Assembly (NCBI RefSeq): GCF_002891535.1
Contig: NZ_PDZR01000017.1
Location: 1-64,000, forward strand
DNA length: 64,000 bases
Origin: Methylocella silvestris
GTDB lineage: Bacteria; Pseudomonadota; Alphaproteobacteria; Rhizobiales; Beijerinckiaceae
Reading direction: 5' to 3'
Program-made: the position numbers and the translations under genes
In this document: in pieces, positions 53,529 to 62,738 of the stretch
Layout: every line of letters begins with the position of its first letter
Position numbering within the stretch: the stretch's first letter is position 1
The notes under the pieces: generated by a model
Database searches by the model: none
Told to the model about the DNA's origin: nothing
What the model saw: only the letters and a program-made list of their open reading frames with translations

Positions 53529-56500
53529 GCCGCTTCCTTCTCGACAATGACGTCGGCCGCGCCCTTTGGCTCGGCCGGCGCGCCGACCCATTCGGAATGG
53601 GGCGGAATCTGCTCGCCCTTCATCACCAGCGTCAGCGGTCCGAGCCGGGCATAGTCTCCAACCAGCGTATCATAGAGAACCGTCGAGCCGGCCCCGATCG
53701 TGACGCCGTCGCCGATGGCGACGCGGCCGACCTTCATGACGCGATCCTCGTAAAGATGCGTCTGCAGCGCGGAAATAGCGTTGAGCGCGGCGAAATCGCC
53801 GACCTTGATGCAGTCGAATTCGGTGATGTCGGTCATGTCCATGTAGACGCCCTTGCCGAATTTTGCGCCGAACAGGCGCATCATCCAGGGCAGGAACGGC
53901 GTGCCGCGCAAATGATCGAGCAGCACCTTGCCGGCCATGCCCCAATAGATCACGGCGACGGCCTCAGTGCGCATAGCCCACCACGACCACATCGGCTTCA
54001 CCATCGGCTCATAGCGTCCCATGGTCAGCCATTTCAGCACGATTACAACGATCGTCAGCATCAGGCAGATGGCGACCGACGATACCGTGAACTGCACCGC
54101 GACCGCGCCATAGTCGCCGTCGAGGACGCTGGAGCTGAACCACTCGACCGCCCAGGTGCCGAGCGTGATGAACAGCATCGTCGGCATCGAGATCATCACC
54201 GCCTCGAAGCAGGCGCGGGCGAATTTCTTCCACTTCGGCGCTTCATAGGTCCAGTTGGCGCCGCCGGCGTCGAATTTCTGCCGCACCGGCAATTTGATCG
54301 GCGGCGAGCCGAACCAGGTATCGCCCTCATTCATGAGATGGTTCGCCGGCGGCTTCGACTTGATGCCGATCAGCGCATTGGCCGGAATGTCGGCGCCGGT
54401 CGGGATCACGGCGCTGTTGCCGACAAAGACCCGCGGCCCTGTCTTGACGCGCCGCAGCACCATCCAGCCATTGCGCACTTCCTCGTCGCCGAAGACCACT
54501 TCGTCGGCGATAAAGTTCTTTTCGCCGATCTCGACGAGGTCATAGCGGCCGGACAGATTGGTCGAGATCTCGGCGTCCTTGCCGATCTTCGCGCCCATCA
54601 GCCGATACCAGCCGCGCATATAGACCGTCGCGTAAAGTGAGGAGAGCGTTTCGAGCGTGATTTCGGTGGCGAGCGTCACCGCCCATTTGCGCAGATAGAA
54701 CCAGGAATGGACCGAATAGGTCCCCTCGCGCACACGCGGCAAGATGATCCAGCGGCAGATGGCGATGAAGCCTACCGTCACCAGCACCATGACGAAGGCG
54801 GTCGGCCAGGCCATGATCGGGATCATCGCCATGTAATGGAGCCGGTCGATGTCGCCGATGCCGATGATGTCGTCGATCCGGTCGAACACCCAGAAAGCCG
54901 GGAAGATCGGCAGGAGCCCAAGCGGCGGAATGGCCAGCAGCAGCGCGAGATAGACCCCGCCCATGACAAAGCGGCGCGGCGCTGAGCCGATCGCGGCGGC
55001 GCCGAGCTCTAACGGGTCGATCTTGCCGGTCAGGCGCACGGGCGAGCCGTCCCAGCTCTCATAATCGCCAATGCGCCCGCCGGCGCCGATCGCGCTGAGA
55101 TCGCCGATCTCGGCGCCGCGTCCGATCACGACGTCTTCCTCGATGACGCAGGATGAGCCGATATAGGCGTCTGCGCCGATCTCGATCGAACCGATGATGA
55201 GTTCGCCGCCCTCGACCCTCGCATTGGCGAGATTGGCGATCGAGCCGACGCTTGCGCCGTCGCCGAAGGAGATAAGATCGATCGCGCCGGCGTCGACCTC
55301 GCCGATGATGGCGTCCTTGCCAACCTTCGCTCCCAGCGCGCGCAAATAAAAGCGCATGAAGGGAGAGCCGGAAAACCATTTGATATGGACGAGGCCGATG
55401 AACCGCCGCGCCAGCCACCAGCGAAAATAATAGACGCCCCACAGCGGGTAGCGGCCGGGTTTGGTGCGCCCGATGATCAGCCATTTCGCCGCGATGGTGA
55501 TGGCGACGGTGACGATGTTAATGCACATATAGACGAGGATCAGCGAAATGATTTCCTCGCCGATCGCTGCTTCCGCGCCCGTCAGCAGCATGTAGCTGAC
55601 GAACACGCCAAGCCATTGCGCCGTGACGAGGGCGAGGATGACCGGCAGGGCGACAGCCTGGGCGAGGCCGCAGAGAAAGCGCCGCAGCAGCGGCGGCGGG
55701 TCGAAGCCAAGATCGTCAGGACCGGCGATATGGGCCCATTTGCGGTCGATGAGTTCGCCGATGCCGCGCAGCGTCCGCGCCGAATAGACGTCCTGAAGCG
55801 TGACGCGGGAGAGCGCCTGCGTCTTGCGGACAATCGAGATGAAGCGCGCGGCGAGCAGTGAATGGCCGCCAAGGTCGGTAAAGAAATCGGCGTCGAAGGG
55901 AATCGCCTGCGGCGGCAGGACCTCCTTCGCAGCGGCGAGCAGGCTGGCTTCCGTCGATGTGCGCGGTTCCTCCTGCGCCTCGCTGGAATCGACCTCGGCG
56001 AGGGCGACGAGCCTCAGACTTTTGCGGTCGACCTTGCCGGACGACAGCTTTGGCAGGCTGGCGATCGATTCGAACCGGCTCGGCACCATATAGGGCGGCA
56101 GGCTCGCCCGCAGGGAGCCGCGCAAGACGCGAGTCTCGAGCGCGCCCGCCTCGACGGCGCCCGGCGCCGGCACGAGGAAGGCGACGAGCTGATCGACGCC
56201 CGCATCATTGCGCAGAACCACGGCGGCATGGGCGACGCCCTCGAGGTCGCCGAGCTTCGCCTCGATCTCGCCAAGCTCGACGCGGAAGCCGCGCACCTTG
56301 ACCTGATCGTCGATGCGGCCGCGAAACAGGATTTCGCCGGCCTCATTGATCGCGACGGCGTCTCCGGAGCGATAAAGCACTGGATCGCCGGTCGCCGCAT
56401 CGAAGTCCGCGAAGAGAAAGGGATTGGGAATAAATTTCTCGGCCGTCAACTCCGGACGCTTCAAATAGCCGCGGGCGACGCCGGGGCCGCCGATCAGAAG

Positions 56501-57598
56501 CTCGCCCTCGCTCCCCGGCGCGACGAGATTGAGATCTTCGTCGACGACATAGCAGGAGTAATTCGGGATCGGACCGCCGATTGTAACGGCCACGCCGGCC
56601 TGCACCTCGCCGATGGTGGCGACAACGGTCGCCTCGGTCGGGCCGTAGGAGTTGAAGATTTGGCGCCCCGGCTTGCACCAGCGATTGGCGATGGCAGGCG
56701 GACAGGCCTCGCCGCCGAGAATGATCACCCGCAGCGTCGATACGTCGCGTGGAAGCAGCGCGAGCAGCGTCGGAACCGTGTCGAGAACGGTGACGCCATT
56801 CGCCTCCATGATTTCCGGCAGCTTTTCGGTCTCGCCCATGACCTCCGGCGTTGCAACGAACAGCCGCGCGCCGACGAGATAAGGCAGCCAGATCTCCTCC
56901 ATCGACAGGTCGAAGGCGACCGACGCGCCCTGAAACACGACGTCCGACGCATCAAGCCCGTAGATTACATTCGCCGCGCGCAAATAATGGCAGATATTGG
57001 CGCCGGTGATGACGATGCCTTTCGGCGCGCCGGTCGAGCCCGAGGTGTAGATCAGATAGGCGGGAGAGGCGGGGGTCGCCCCCAGCGCGCGCGCGTCGAC
57101 CTTTTCGTTGGCGGAATAATCGGCAAGCTCGCGCAAGGTGAAGGCGGCGCAACAGAAACGGCCGGCGCATTTTGGGACGAAATCGGCCGAGATCACGATG
57201 AATTTCGCGGCGGCGTCCTCAAGGCAGACGGCGATCCGCTCAACGGGCGCGTCGCCATCGAAGGGAAGCCATGCGGCGCCGACCTTGGCGATGGCGATCT
57301 GTCCGATCAGAAGCTCGTGGCCGCGCGGCATCCACAGGCCGGCGACGTCCCCCGGACGCAAGCCCCCGCGCACGAGACCGCGAGCTATCGCCTCGGCTTT
57401 CTCGTCCACCTCTGCATAGGTGAGCGCGCCGTCGCGCGTCACCATCGCCAGCGCGTCCGGATCGGCGGCGACCGTCGCGGCGAAGATCTCGCACAGGAGT
57501 TCGTCACGCCGCAGGTTCGGCAGGCGCGGACCGCGCAATATAGACTGCGCCCCGCCGCCCTCTTGCGCATCGGCAGTCGCCGAGCCGTTTTGCGTCAT
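53525..57598 (-). CDS. Pls/PosA-family NRPS: adenylation, carrier, membrane and acyltransferase-like repeats
   Basis: From ATG 57598 (AGGA upstream) it has about 1357 residues. First comes an adenylation domain (LIYTSGSTGAPKGIVI, NSYGPTEATVV, then LSSGKVDRKSLRLV). A carrier domain follows (FFTDLGGHSLLAARF). The rest is a long membrane part of six or more helices with left-handed beta-helix repeats such as DAYIGSSCVIEEDVVIGRGA. There is no condensation or thioesterase domain. This is the plan of Pls-type poly-amino-acid synthetases (NRPS terminal domain TIGR02353). Pocket residues read by alignment (D-L-E-D-I-G-S-V-V) have two acids, suggesting a basic amino acid; that is inference. Confidence 0.88.
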   Translation of the reverse strand: MTQNGSATADAQEGGGAQSILRGPRLPNLRRDELLCEIFAATVAADPDALAMVTRDGALTYAEVDEKAEAIARGLVRGGLRPGDVAGLWMPRGHELLIGQIAIAKVGAAWLPFDGDAPVERIAVCLEDAAAKFIVISADFVPKCAGRFCCAAFTLRELADYSANEKVDARALGATPASPAYLIYTSGSTGAPKGIVITGANICHYLRAANVIYGLDASDVVFQGASVAFDLSMEEIWLPYLVGARLFVATPEVMGETEKLPEIMEANGVTVLDTVPTLLALLPRDVSTLRVIILGGEACPPAIANRWCKPGRQIFNSYGPTEATVVATIGEVQAGVAVTIGGPIPNYSCYVVDEDLNLVAPGSEGELLIGGPGVARGYLKRPELTAEKFIPNPFLFADFDAATGDPVLYRSGDAVAINEAGEILFRGRIDDQVKVRGFRVELGEIEAKLGDLEGVAHAAVVLRNDAGVDQLVAFLVPAPGAVEAGALETRVLRGSLRASLPPYMVPSRFESIASLPKLSSGKVDRKSLRLVALAEVDSSEAQEEPRTSTEASLLAAAKEVLPPQAIPFDADFFTDLGGHSLLAARFISIVRKTQALSRVTLQDVYSARTLRGIGELIDRKWAHIAGPDDLGFDPPPLLRRFLCGLAQAVALPVILALVTAQWLGVFVSYMLLTGAEAAIGEEIISLILVYMCINIVTVAITIAAKWLIIGRTKPGRYPLWGVYYFRWWLARRFIGLVHIKWFSGSPFMRFYLRALGAKVGKDAIIGEVDAGAIDLISFGDGASVGSIANLANARVEGGELIIGSIEIGADAYIGSSCVIEEDVVIGRGAEIGDLSAIGAGGRIGDYESWDGSPVRLTGKIDPLELGAAAIGSAPRRFVMGGVYLALLLAIPPLGLLPIFPAFWVFDRIDDIIGIGDIDRLHYMAMIPIMAWPTAFVMVLVTVGFIAICRWIILPRVREGTYSVHSWFYLRKWAVTLATEITLETLSSLYATVYMRGWYRLMGAKIGKDAEISTNLSGRYDLVEIGEKNFIADEVVFGDEEVRNGWMVLRRVKTGPRVFVGNSAVIPTGADIPANALIGIKSKPPANHLMNEGDTWFGSPPIKLPVRQKFDAGGANWTYEAPKWKKFARACFEAVMISMPTMLFITLGTWAVEWFSSSVLDGDYGAVAVQFTVSSVAICLMLTIVVIVLKWLTMGRYEPMVKPMWSWWAMRTEAVAVIYWGMAGKVLLDHLRGTPFLPWMMRLFGAKFGKGVYMDMTDITEFDCIKVGDFAALNAISALQTHLYEDRVMKVGRVAIGDGVTIGAGSTVLYDTLVGDYARLGPLTLVMKGEQIPPHSEWVGAPAEPKGAADVIVEKEAA

Positions 57599-57889
57599 GT
57601 CGGGTCCTGATTCCATCGTCGCGCCAAGCTCGTCCGCAGAGCCCGATCGCGAGCCGTTTTGCGGCGAGCGACACCCGACGCCGCCCTGTGTCAGCCTTTG
57701 TCTGCCGCTCCCGATATCGATCGGGCCCGGCGGCGCGCAAGCTTTCGACACCCGCCGCCCGACGCAAGAGCCTCGCGCGGAAGATGCGAATGCAAGCCTT
57801 AATGGCGCGTGAACAGACGCGAGCGGAAGGCGGCGTCTAGCTTAGAGGCGTTCTTATAAAGCGGCGAACTGCGGGCGTAAACGCCGGAA

Positions 57890-58738
57890 TTACTCCTTGC
57901 CCAGCGCGCCCATGTCTGGCGCGGCCGGATTTTTCATTCCGACGATATGGTAGCCGGCGTCGACATGGAGAATTTCGCCCGTCACCCCGCGCGACATCGG
58001 CGAGAGCAGAAACACGGCGCTTTCGCCGACTTCCTCAATGGAGACGGAGCGGCGCAGCGGCGCATTATATTCGTTCCACTTCAAAATATAGCGGAAATCG
58101 CCGATCCCCGACGCTGCGAGCGTCTTGATGGGGCCTGCCGAAATGGCGTTGACGCGGATATTCTTCTCGCCGAGGTCGGCTGCGAGATAGCGCACGCTGG
58201 CTTCAAGCGCGGCTTTTGCGACGCCCATGACATTATAGTGCGGCATCCATTTTTCGGCGCCGTAATAGGTCAGGGTCAACAGCGATCCGCCATCCCGCAT
58301 CAGCGGTTCAGCGCGCTGCGCGATCGCGGTGAAGGAATAGCAGGAGATCAGCAACGTGTTACTGAAATTTTCCGCCGTCGTATTGACGTAGCGGCCCGTC
58401 AGCTCGTCCTTATCGGAGAAGGCGACGCAGTGAACGACAAAGTCGAGCTTGCCCCAGCTGCGCTCGATCTCGCCAAAGACAGCGTCAAGGCTCGCAGCGT
58501 CGGTCACGTCGCAATGGCCGACGACGACGCCGCCAAGTTCGGCCGCGAGCGGGCGCACCCTCTTGCCGAGCGATTCGCCCTGAAAAGTGAAAGCGAGCTC
58601 GGCCCCGGCGTCGCGCGCCGCCTTGGCGATGCCCCATGCGATCGACCGATTATTGGCGAGGCCCAGAATGAGGCCGCGTTTGCCAGCGAGTGGGCCGGAT
58701 CGGATCAGATCATCTGTCATAGCTTCCGGTTGCGTCAT
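57890..58738 (-). CDS. fabI: Enoyl-ACP reductase FabI
   Basis: 282 residues with the FabI-type Rossmann start RGLILGLANNRSIAWGIAKA, the active-site pattern Y-x6-K in HYNVMGVAKAALEASVRYL, and ISAGPIKTLAASGIGDF. It performs the last reduction of fatty acid elongation. The length is normal. It is divergent from the second sigma gene. Confidence 0.95.
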   Translation of the reverse strand: MTQPEAMTDDLIRSGPLAGKRGLILGLANNRSIAWGIAKAARDAGAELAFTFQGESLGKRVRPLAAELGGVVVGHCDVTDAASLDAVFGEIERSWGKLDFVVHCVAFSDKDELTGRYVNTTAENFSNTLLISCYSFTAIAQRAEPLMRDGGSLLTLTYYGAEKWMPHYNVMGVAKAALEASVRYLAADLGEKNIRVNAISAGPIKTLAASGIGDFRYILKWNEYNAPLRRSVSIEEVGESAVFLLSPMSRGVTGEILHVDAGYHIVGMKNPAAPDMGALGKE

Positions 58739-58776
58739 TCTCGGTCCGGATATGAGGGGGTATGGGCGGCTTCGAT

Positions 58777-58802
58777 GGAACGGCCGCTGCGTCAGCCGCG
58801 TT
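58777..58802 (+). promoter_or_regulatory. Candidate ECF (EcfG-type) promoter upstream of the second sigma gene
   Basis: GGAAC, a 17-base spacer and CGTT on the plus strand, 174 bases before the sigma-like gene. GGAAC-N16/17-CGTT is the alphaproteobacterial general-stress consensus. It lies in the fabI upstream region. Confidence 0.5.
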
Positions 58803-58975
58803 TAAGGATTATCGTGGCGTAAAGCAAGGATCGCGAGTGGTTGATCCGGGCGGGGCCTGTCGCCCTTAATCAAAATTTGTTTCTTCCAGTATGCACGAGG
58901 CGCGGCGAAGCTTATTATATATTATAGCGGCGTGCGGACTACGCAGCCGGGACGCGCCGGGTATGGAGCGCTAGG

Positions 58976-59590
58976 TTGAGTTTGCGTGAAGAATTAAACT
59001 TGCTTGCGCCGCGGCTGCGGCGTTTCGCGCGCGCTCTCGTCGCCGGACACGCGGGCGCGGCGCGCTCTGCCGACGCTCTCGTCGGAGGCGTTTTGCGGCA
59101 TTTTTTCGACGCCGGCGCACAGCAGGGACGCCGCGATATCGACGCGCAAGCCTATGCCATGCTCATCGAGGCGAACCGCGATGAGCTTCGCGCCAGGGCG
59201 CAGGCCACAGGTTCGTCTATCGGGCAGGCGACAGGAGCCGCGCCGGGGCCGAACAGCTCCAGCTTCATGCCGCCGCCAGCCGCCGCGCGCACCGGCGCCG
59301 TCTTCGCCACGGACCTGCATGCGTCCGAGAAAACTGCAAGCGCGCATACTTCCACGGACGCGATCGGGCCGGCGCTCGGCGCATTGAAGCTTGAAGAGCG
59401 CGAAGCGCTGCTCCTCGTTGCGCTTGAGGGGTTTTCGTATGTCGAGGCCGCGCGGATTTTGAAAATCTCGCGGCCGCTCCTTATAGCGCGACTGTCGCGC
59501 GCGCGTGACAGATTGCCCCGCGATCTCTCGGACGGCTCCCCGGCGCGGCGGGCAAAGTCGCAGGCGCCCTATTTGCGCCTCGTCAAGTAA
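58976..59590 (+). CDS. Sigma-factor-like protein with degenerate region 2
   Basis: 204 residues from a TTG at 58976 with GGAG upstream. The C-terminal region 4 is clear (LEEREALLLVALEGFSYVEA and the helix-turn-helix around LKISRPLLIARLSRARDRLP). The N-terminal helix (LLAPRLRRFARALVAGHAGA) occupies the place of region 2 but lacks the DLVQ-type acidic core. A 50-residue alanine/proline-rich linker lies between. It may be a divergent ECF sigma factor. The following gene, an anti-sigma factor, supports this. Confidence 0.7.
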   Translation: MSLREELNLLAPRLRRFARALVAGHAGAARSADALVGGVLRHFFDAGAQQGRRDIDAQAYAMLIEANRDELRARAQATGSSIGQATGAAPGPNSSSFMPPPAAARTGAVFATDLHASEKTASAHTSTDAIGPALGALKLEEREALLLVALEGFSYVEAARILKISRPLLIARLSRARDRLPRDLSDGSPARRAKSQAPYLRLVK

Positions 59591-59601
59591 GCCGGACGCC
59601 T

Positions 59602-60525
59602 ATGAACGGCGCTCCCCCCGCAATCGATGACGAAGAGCTGATGGCCTTTGTCGACGGCGAACTCAGCGCCGAGCAGCGGTGCGCCGTCGAGAGCTATATC
59701 GCATCCTCCCCCACCGCCGCGGAGCGGGTGGAAATCTGGCGCCAGCAGGGAAAAGCTCTGCGCGCCGCCTTTGCGCGGGTCGAAGCCGAGCCGCCTGCGC
59801 CGATCCTCGTGCCCTACCGCAAACGCGCGCTGCCGCGCCTGATGCGCTCTTGCGGCTCCGCGCCGCCGGCGTCGCCGGCCAATGCGGCAAGGAGCGCGCT
59901 TGCCGAAGCCCGGCGCGAGCCGATCCAAGGCGAGGCGTTGCCACGCCGGGCCGCGCTCAAGACACAGTTCGCCCTTGTCGCGACCTTCGTCGCGGGCGCT
60001 GCGGCCGCTCTCGCCCTGGTTCATTTCAGCGATCATCTCGTCGCCCGGCAGGAGGGCTTGATCGGGCGCGGACTGCCCGCCACAGGGGCCGACGAGCCCA
60101 TCGCGCAACGCGCGCGCGAAGCGCTGTCGCACTTCAACGGCGGCAAAACCACCAGCCGCGACGCCGCTGCGGCGGTCACAGGCGGCGGCGCCTTGATCGT
60201 GCCAAATCTGTCGGACGCCGGCTATGCGCTTATCGGAGCCCGCGCGGGGCAAGGCGCAGGCAGAGATCGCGGCGAAGAGCCGTTCTGCCTGTTCTACGCG
60301 ATGCAGAGCGCGCGGCCGGTGGCGCTCTGCATCGCCGCCAAGGACGACGGCGTGGCGAGCGGCGCGGCGGCGCAGATGAGCGTTTCAGGCGAGGCTGGCG
60401 CGGCGGTGGTCAGCTGGAGGCAGGCGGGAGCCCGCTACGCTTTGGCCGGATCCTTGCCCGAAGGCGCGCTGCGCGATCTCGCCGGCCGGGTCAGCAAAGA
60501 GGTCGCGGCGTTCGACGCGCGCTGA
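59602..60525 (+). CDS. Membrane anti-sigma factor, paralogue of 5369-6187
   Basis: 307 residues. The N-terminal DDEELMAFVDGELSAEQR and VESYIASSPTAAERVE match the anti-sigma domain of the other pair. One membrane helix follows (FALVATFVAGAAAALALVHF, about residues 125-145). The periplasmic domain has VPNLSDAGYALIGARAGQG in the position of the other protein's GYRLMGGR motif. It starts 11 bases after the sigma-like gene. Confidence 0.8.
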   Translation: MNGAPPAIDDEELMAFVDGELSAEQRCAVESYIASSPTAAERVEIWRQQGKALRAAFARVEAEPPAPILVPYRKRALPRLMRSCGSAPPASPANAARSALAEARREPIQGEALPRRAALKTQFALVATFVAGAAAALALVHFSDHLVARQEGLIGRGLPATGADEPIAQRAREALSHFNGGKTTSRDAAAAVTGGGALIVPNLSDAGYALIGARAGQGAGRDRGEEPFCLFYAMQSARPVALCIAAKDDGVASGAAAQMSVSGEAGAAVVSWRQAGARYALAGSLPEGALRDLAGRVSKEVAAFDAR

Positions 60526-60550
60526 TACGAACAATTTTCGACGCGTCACG

Positions 60551-60640
60551 TCATCGCGAAAAGTCTCCAACTTTTCGGCATGATCCGCTTGTTCGATGCA
60601 TCATGTCAGCCCGAAAAGTCGCCAACTTTTCGGCATGATG
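60551..60640. repeat. Two palindromic elements between convergent genes
   Basis: Two hairpins with core CGAAAAGT-N4-AACTTTTCG lie in tandem. The second (60599-60640) is nearly perfect: an outer CATCATG/CATGATG stem and an inner CCGAAAAGT/ACTTTTCGG stem. It ends one base before the next gene's stop. The element is related to the repeat at 53351 and probably serves as a bidirectional terminator. Confidence 0.75.
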
Positions 60641-62506
60641 CTATTGCCCCTTCCAGGCGGCGATGGCGTCGTCGATCGCGCGGTCGCCGGCGGGACCCTT
60701 CTCGAAGGTGAGCTTGGCGATCTTGCCACTGCTCAAAAGAATCGGCACGTCGATCCATCCGCGCGACTTGATAAGATCAAGATTGCCGGCCTCCGGGCCG
60801 CCGCTGGTCAGTCCGACGAGAAATGTATTGTCGGTGATCTGAACCGGGACGCCATTCAGTGCGTCTCCGGTCGCTATGTCCTCGCGCCGCATCTGCGGCA
60901 CGCTGATCTGCTGCACTGGACCGAGCGGACTGTCGGCGCCCTCGATAAACTGGATCTTCATCGTGTGCGAGGCCGGCAGGCTGGTGTCGAAATTCTTCTG
61001 AAGCGTCATGACGATTTCGAGCTTTTCTTCCGGAATCTCGACCGTCGCCTGCACCGCCATGCTCAGCGGGTCATTCGGCCCATTGGTGACATTGTCGACC
61101 TTCCAGTTGACCGCGCCGAGAAAGGTTCTGACCTTGTTCGGCTCCTCCGGCGCTTCGACAAGCAGCGCCGCCCGCCGTGCGCTCTGGGTTTCTGGCTCGG
61201 TCGCAGTCGGGGCGCTGCGCGCCGCAGACGACGGCGCGGGGGAGGTCGCCGCGGGCGATCCGGCCGAATCTTGCGGCTCGGCCAGGCCGCCGCCGATGCG
61301 GTCGACGATCTTTCCGCTCGACGGCGCCGGCTCGGGGATAACGACCGGCGCGGCGGCGCGCTGCCGCAGCTCTTCAGGCCGGTCGCGCAGCTGATAGGCC
61401 GCGACCGCGATGAGAAGCACCAGCAGCCCGAGGATAAAACCGACAAGCCACAGTCGGCGCGGCGCGGCGTCCTCGCGGCGCGGCTGCGGCGCAAAGGGGC
61501 GCTGCGTCTCCGCCCGCGGCCGGACCGAAACCGTCGCCGGATCGGACCCATCTTCGCCAAGCGCAGAGGCGTCGCCCTCAGGAGCCGGCGGCGCAAAATC
61601 AGACCGCGCCCACTCCTCCGCCTGCGCCCCGCCAAGGGGATCGGGCGCGGGCCCGCCCCACTGCGGCTCGCTCTCCATCTCCCAGCGCCGCGGCTCGGCC
61701 TCGCGCGGTTCGAAGACGGGCTCCCGCCACGCTTTGTCGTCATCGCGCCCTGGCTGGTCCGGAAGAGGATCGGGCGCAGGCGCAGTATTGGACGTCGATT
61801 CAGGGAAAAATGCCGGCCCCGGCGCGACGTCGGGCGCCGCCGGGGCTCGCGGCGGCGTGCGCAGCAAACTTGTCCCCAGCGGACGGCGCGGGGGGAGCCC
61901 TGCGCCGGGCGGCGGCGCCTCCTGGGCAGTCTTGTCGCGCCGCGCTTTGAAGAACATCGGCGGGCGCGTCTGCAGGCTCGCCGGCCGCCCGCCTCTAAAA
62001 TCGGGCTTCGCCGTATCGTCCCTGATTTTTTGCGCGTCGTCAGCGCCGTCCCCGGCGAGAGGAGCAAGCGGCGCCTCGGCCGCGCCGACAGGCGGGCGCT
62101 CTTGCGGCTCCGCCTGCGGTTGTTCTTGCGGCAAATCGGGCGCGCTTGGGCCGCCGGCAAAAGGCGGCTCGGGCGCGAATTCATGCGGCGCGGATGGCTC
62201 ATTGGGGCGCTCGGCGACCATAGGCTCGGCCGGCGCGGCGGGGATTTCCGCGCGCTCGGGCTGAGGCTCGCGCTCGGGCGGCGCAGGTTCTGGCGAGGGC
62301 GCGAAATCGGCCTCGAGCCGCGCCACGGCGTCTTCAAGCGCGACGCTCTCGCGGTCGATTTCTTCAACGGGAATCGGCGGGTCGAGACGGCGCAACTGCC
62401 CGAGCAGCGCATTGCGGGCGCGGTCATAGATGGCGCTGCGCGCTTGCGGGGTCGGATCGGCGAGCCCTGCGACGGCCCTGGCGAGCAGCGGATAGTAATC
62501 AGCCAT
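60641..62506 (-). CDS. Large proline-rich membrane-anchored protein of unknown function
   Basis: 621 residues. The N-terminal cytoplasmic helical region starts ADYYPLLARAVAGLADPTPQ and holds LEDAVARLEADF. A long Pro/Ala/Glu-rich linker covers roughly residues 75-350. One membrane helix follows (LWLVGFILGLLVLLIAVAAY, about residues 351-370). A globular periplasmic domain contains KVRTFLGAVNWKVDNV and DLIKSRGWIDVPILL. The layout is common to uncharacterised Rhizobiales-type proteins. I know no function for it. Confidence 0.7.
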   Translation of the reverse strand: MADYYPLLARAVAGLADPTPQARSAIYDRARNALLGQLRRLDPPIPVEEIDRESVALEDAVARLEADFAPSPEPAPPEREPQPERAEIPAAPAEPMVAERPNEPSAPHEFAPEPPFAGGPSAPDLPQEQPQAEPQERPPVGAAEAPLAPLAGDGADDAQKIRDDTAKPDFRGGRPASLQTRPPMFFKARRDKTAQEAPPPGAGLPPRRPLGTSLLRTPPRAPAAPDVAPGPAFFPESTSNTAPAPDPLPDQPGRDDDKAWREPVFEPREAEPRRWEMESEPQWGGPAPDPLGGAQAEEWARSDFAPPAPEGDASALGEDGSDPATVSVRPRAETQRPFAPQPRREDAAPRRLWLVGFILGLLVLLIAVAAYQLRDRPEELRQRAAAPVVIPEPAPSSGKIVDRIGGGLAEPQDSAGSPAATSPAPSSAARSAPTATEPETQSARRAALLVEAPEEPNKVRTFLGAVNWKVDNVTNGPNDPLSMAVQATVEIPEEKLEIVMTLQKNFDTSLPASHTMKIQFIEGADSPLGPVQQISVPQMRREDIATGDALNGVPVQITDNTFLVGLTSGGPEAGNLDLIKSRGWIDVPILLSSGKIAKLTFEKGPAGDRAIDDAIAAWKGQ

Positions 62507-62738
62507 GTCTGGTTCAGACCATTCGCGCGTTGATCCGTCAATCGTTGAGGCCGCTTATATCACGCGGCTCGATCTGTTCCATCGAGTCGATCGAGACAGA
62601 TCAACCTCTTCGATTTCAAGTGATTAGGTCGTGATAGCGGTCGCATCGGCGCTCACGCCCGCCGTCTGCGCGCCAGCATGGCTGGGCATTTTGACGAGAA
62701 CATGCCCCAAAGCGTTCATCTGCCCGGATTTTCTCGTT

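Noticed and set aside
55862-57610. A 582-codon plus-strand frame opposite the Pls-type gene
   Set aside because: Arg/Ala/Gly/Asp-rich antisense shadow; the minus strand has clear adenylation motifs over the same bases.
61063-62541. A 492-codon minus-strand frame in another phase of the proline-rich gene
   Set aside because: An Arg/Ser/Pro-rich out-of-phase reading. The chosen frame has a membrane helix and a globular domain and continues to a natural stop.
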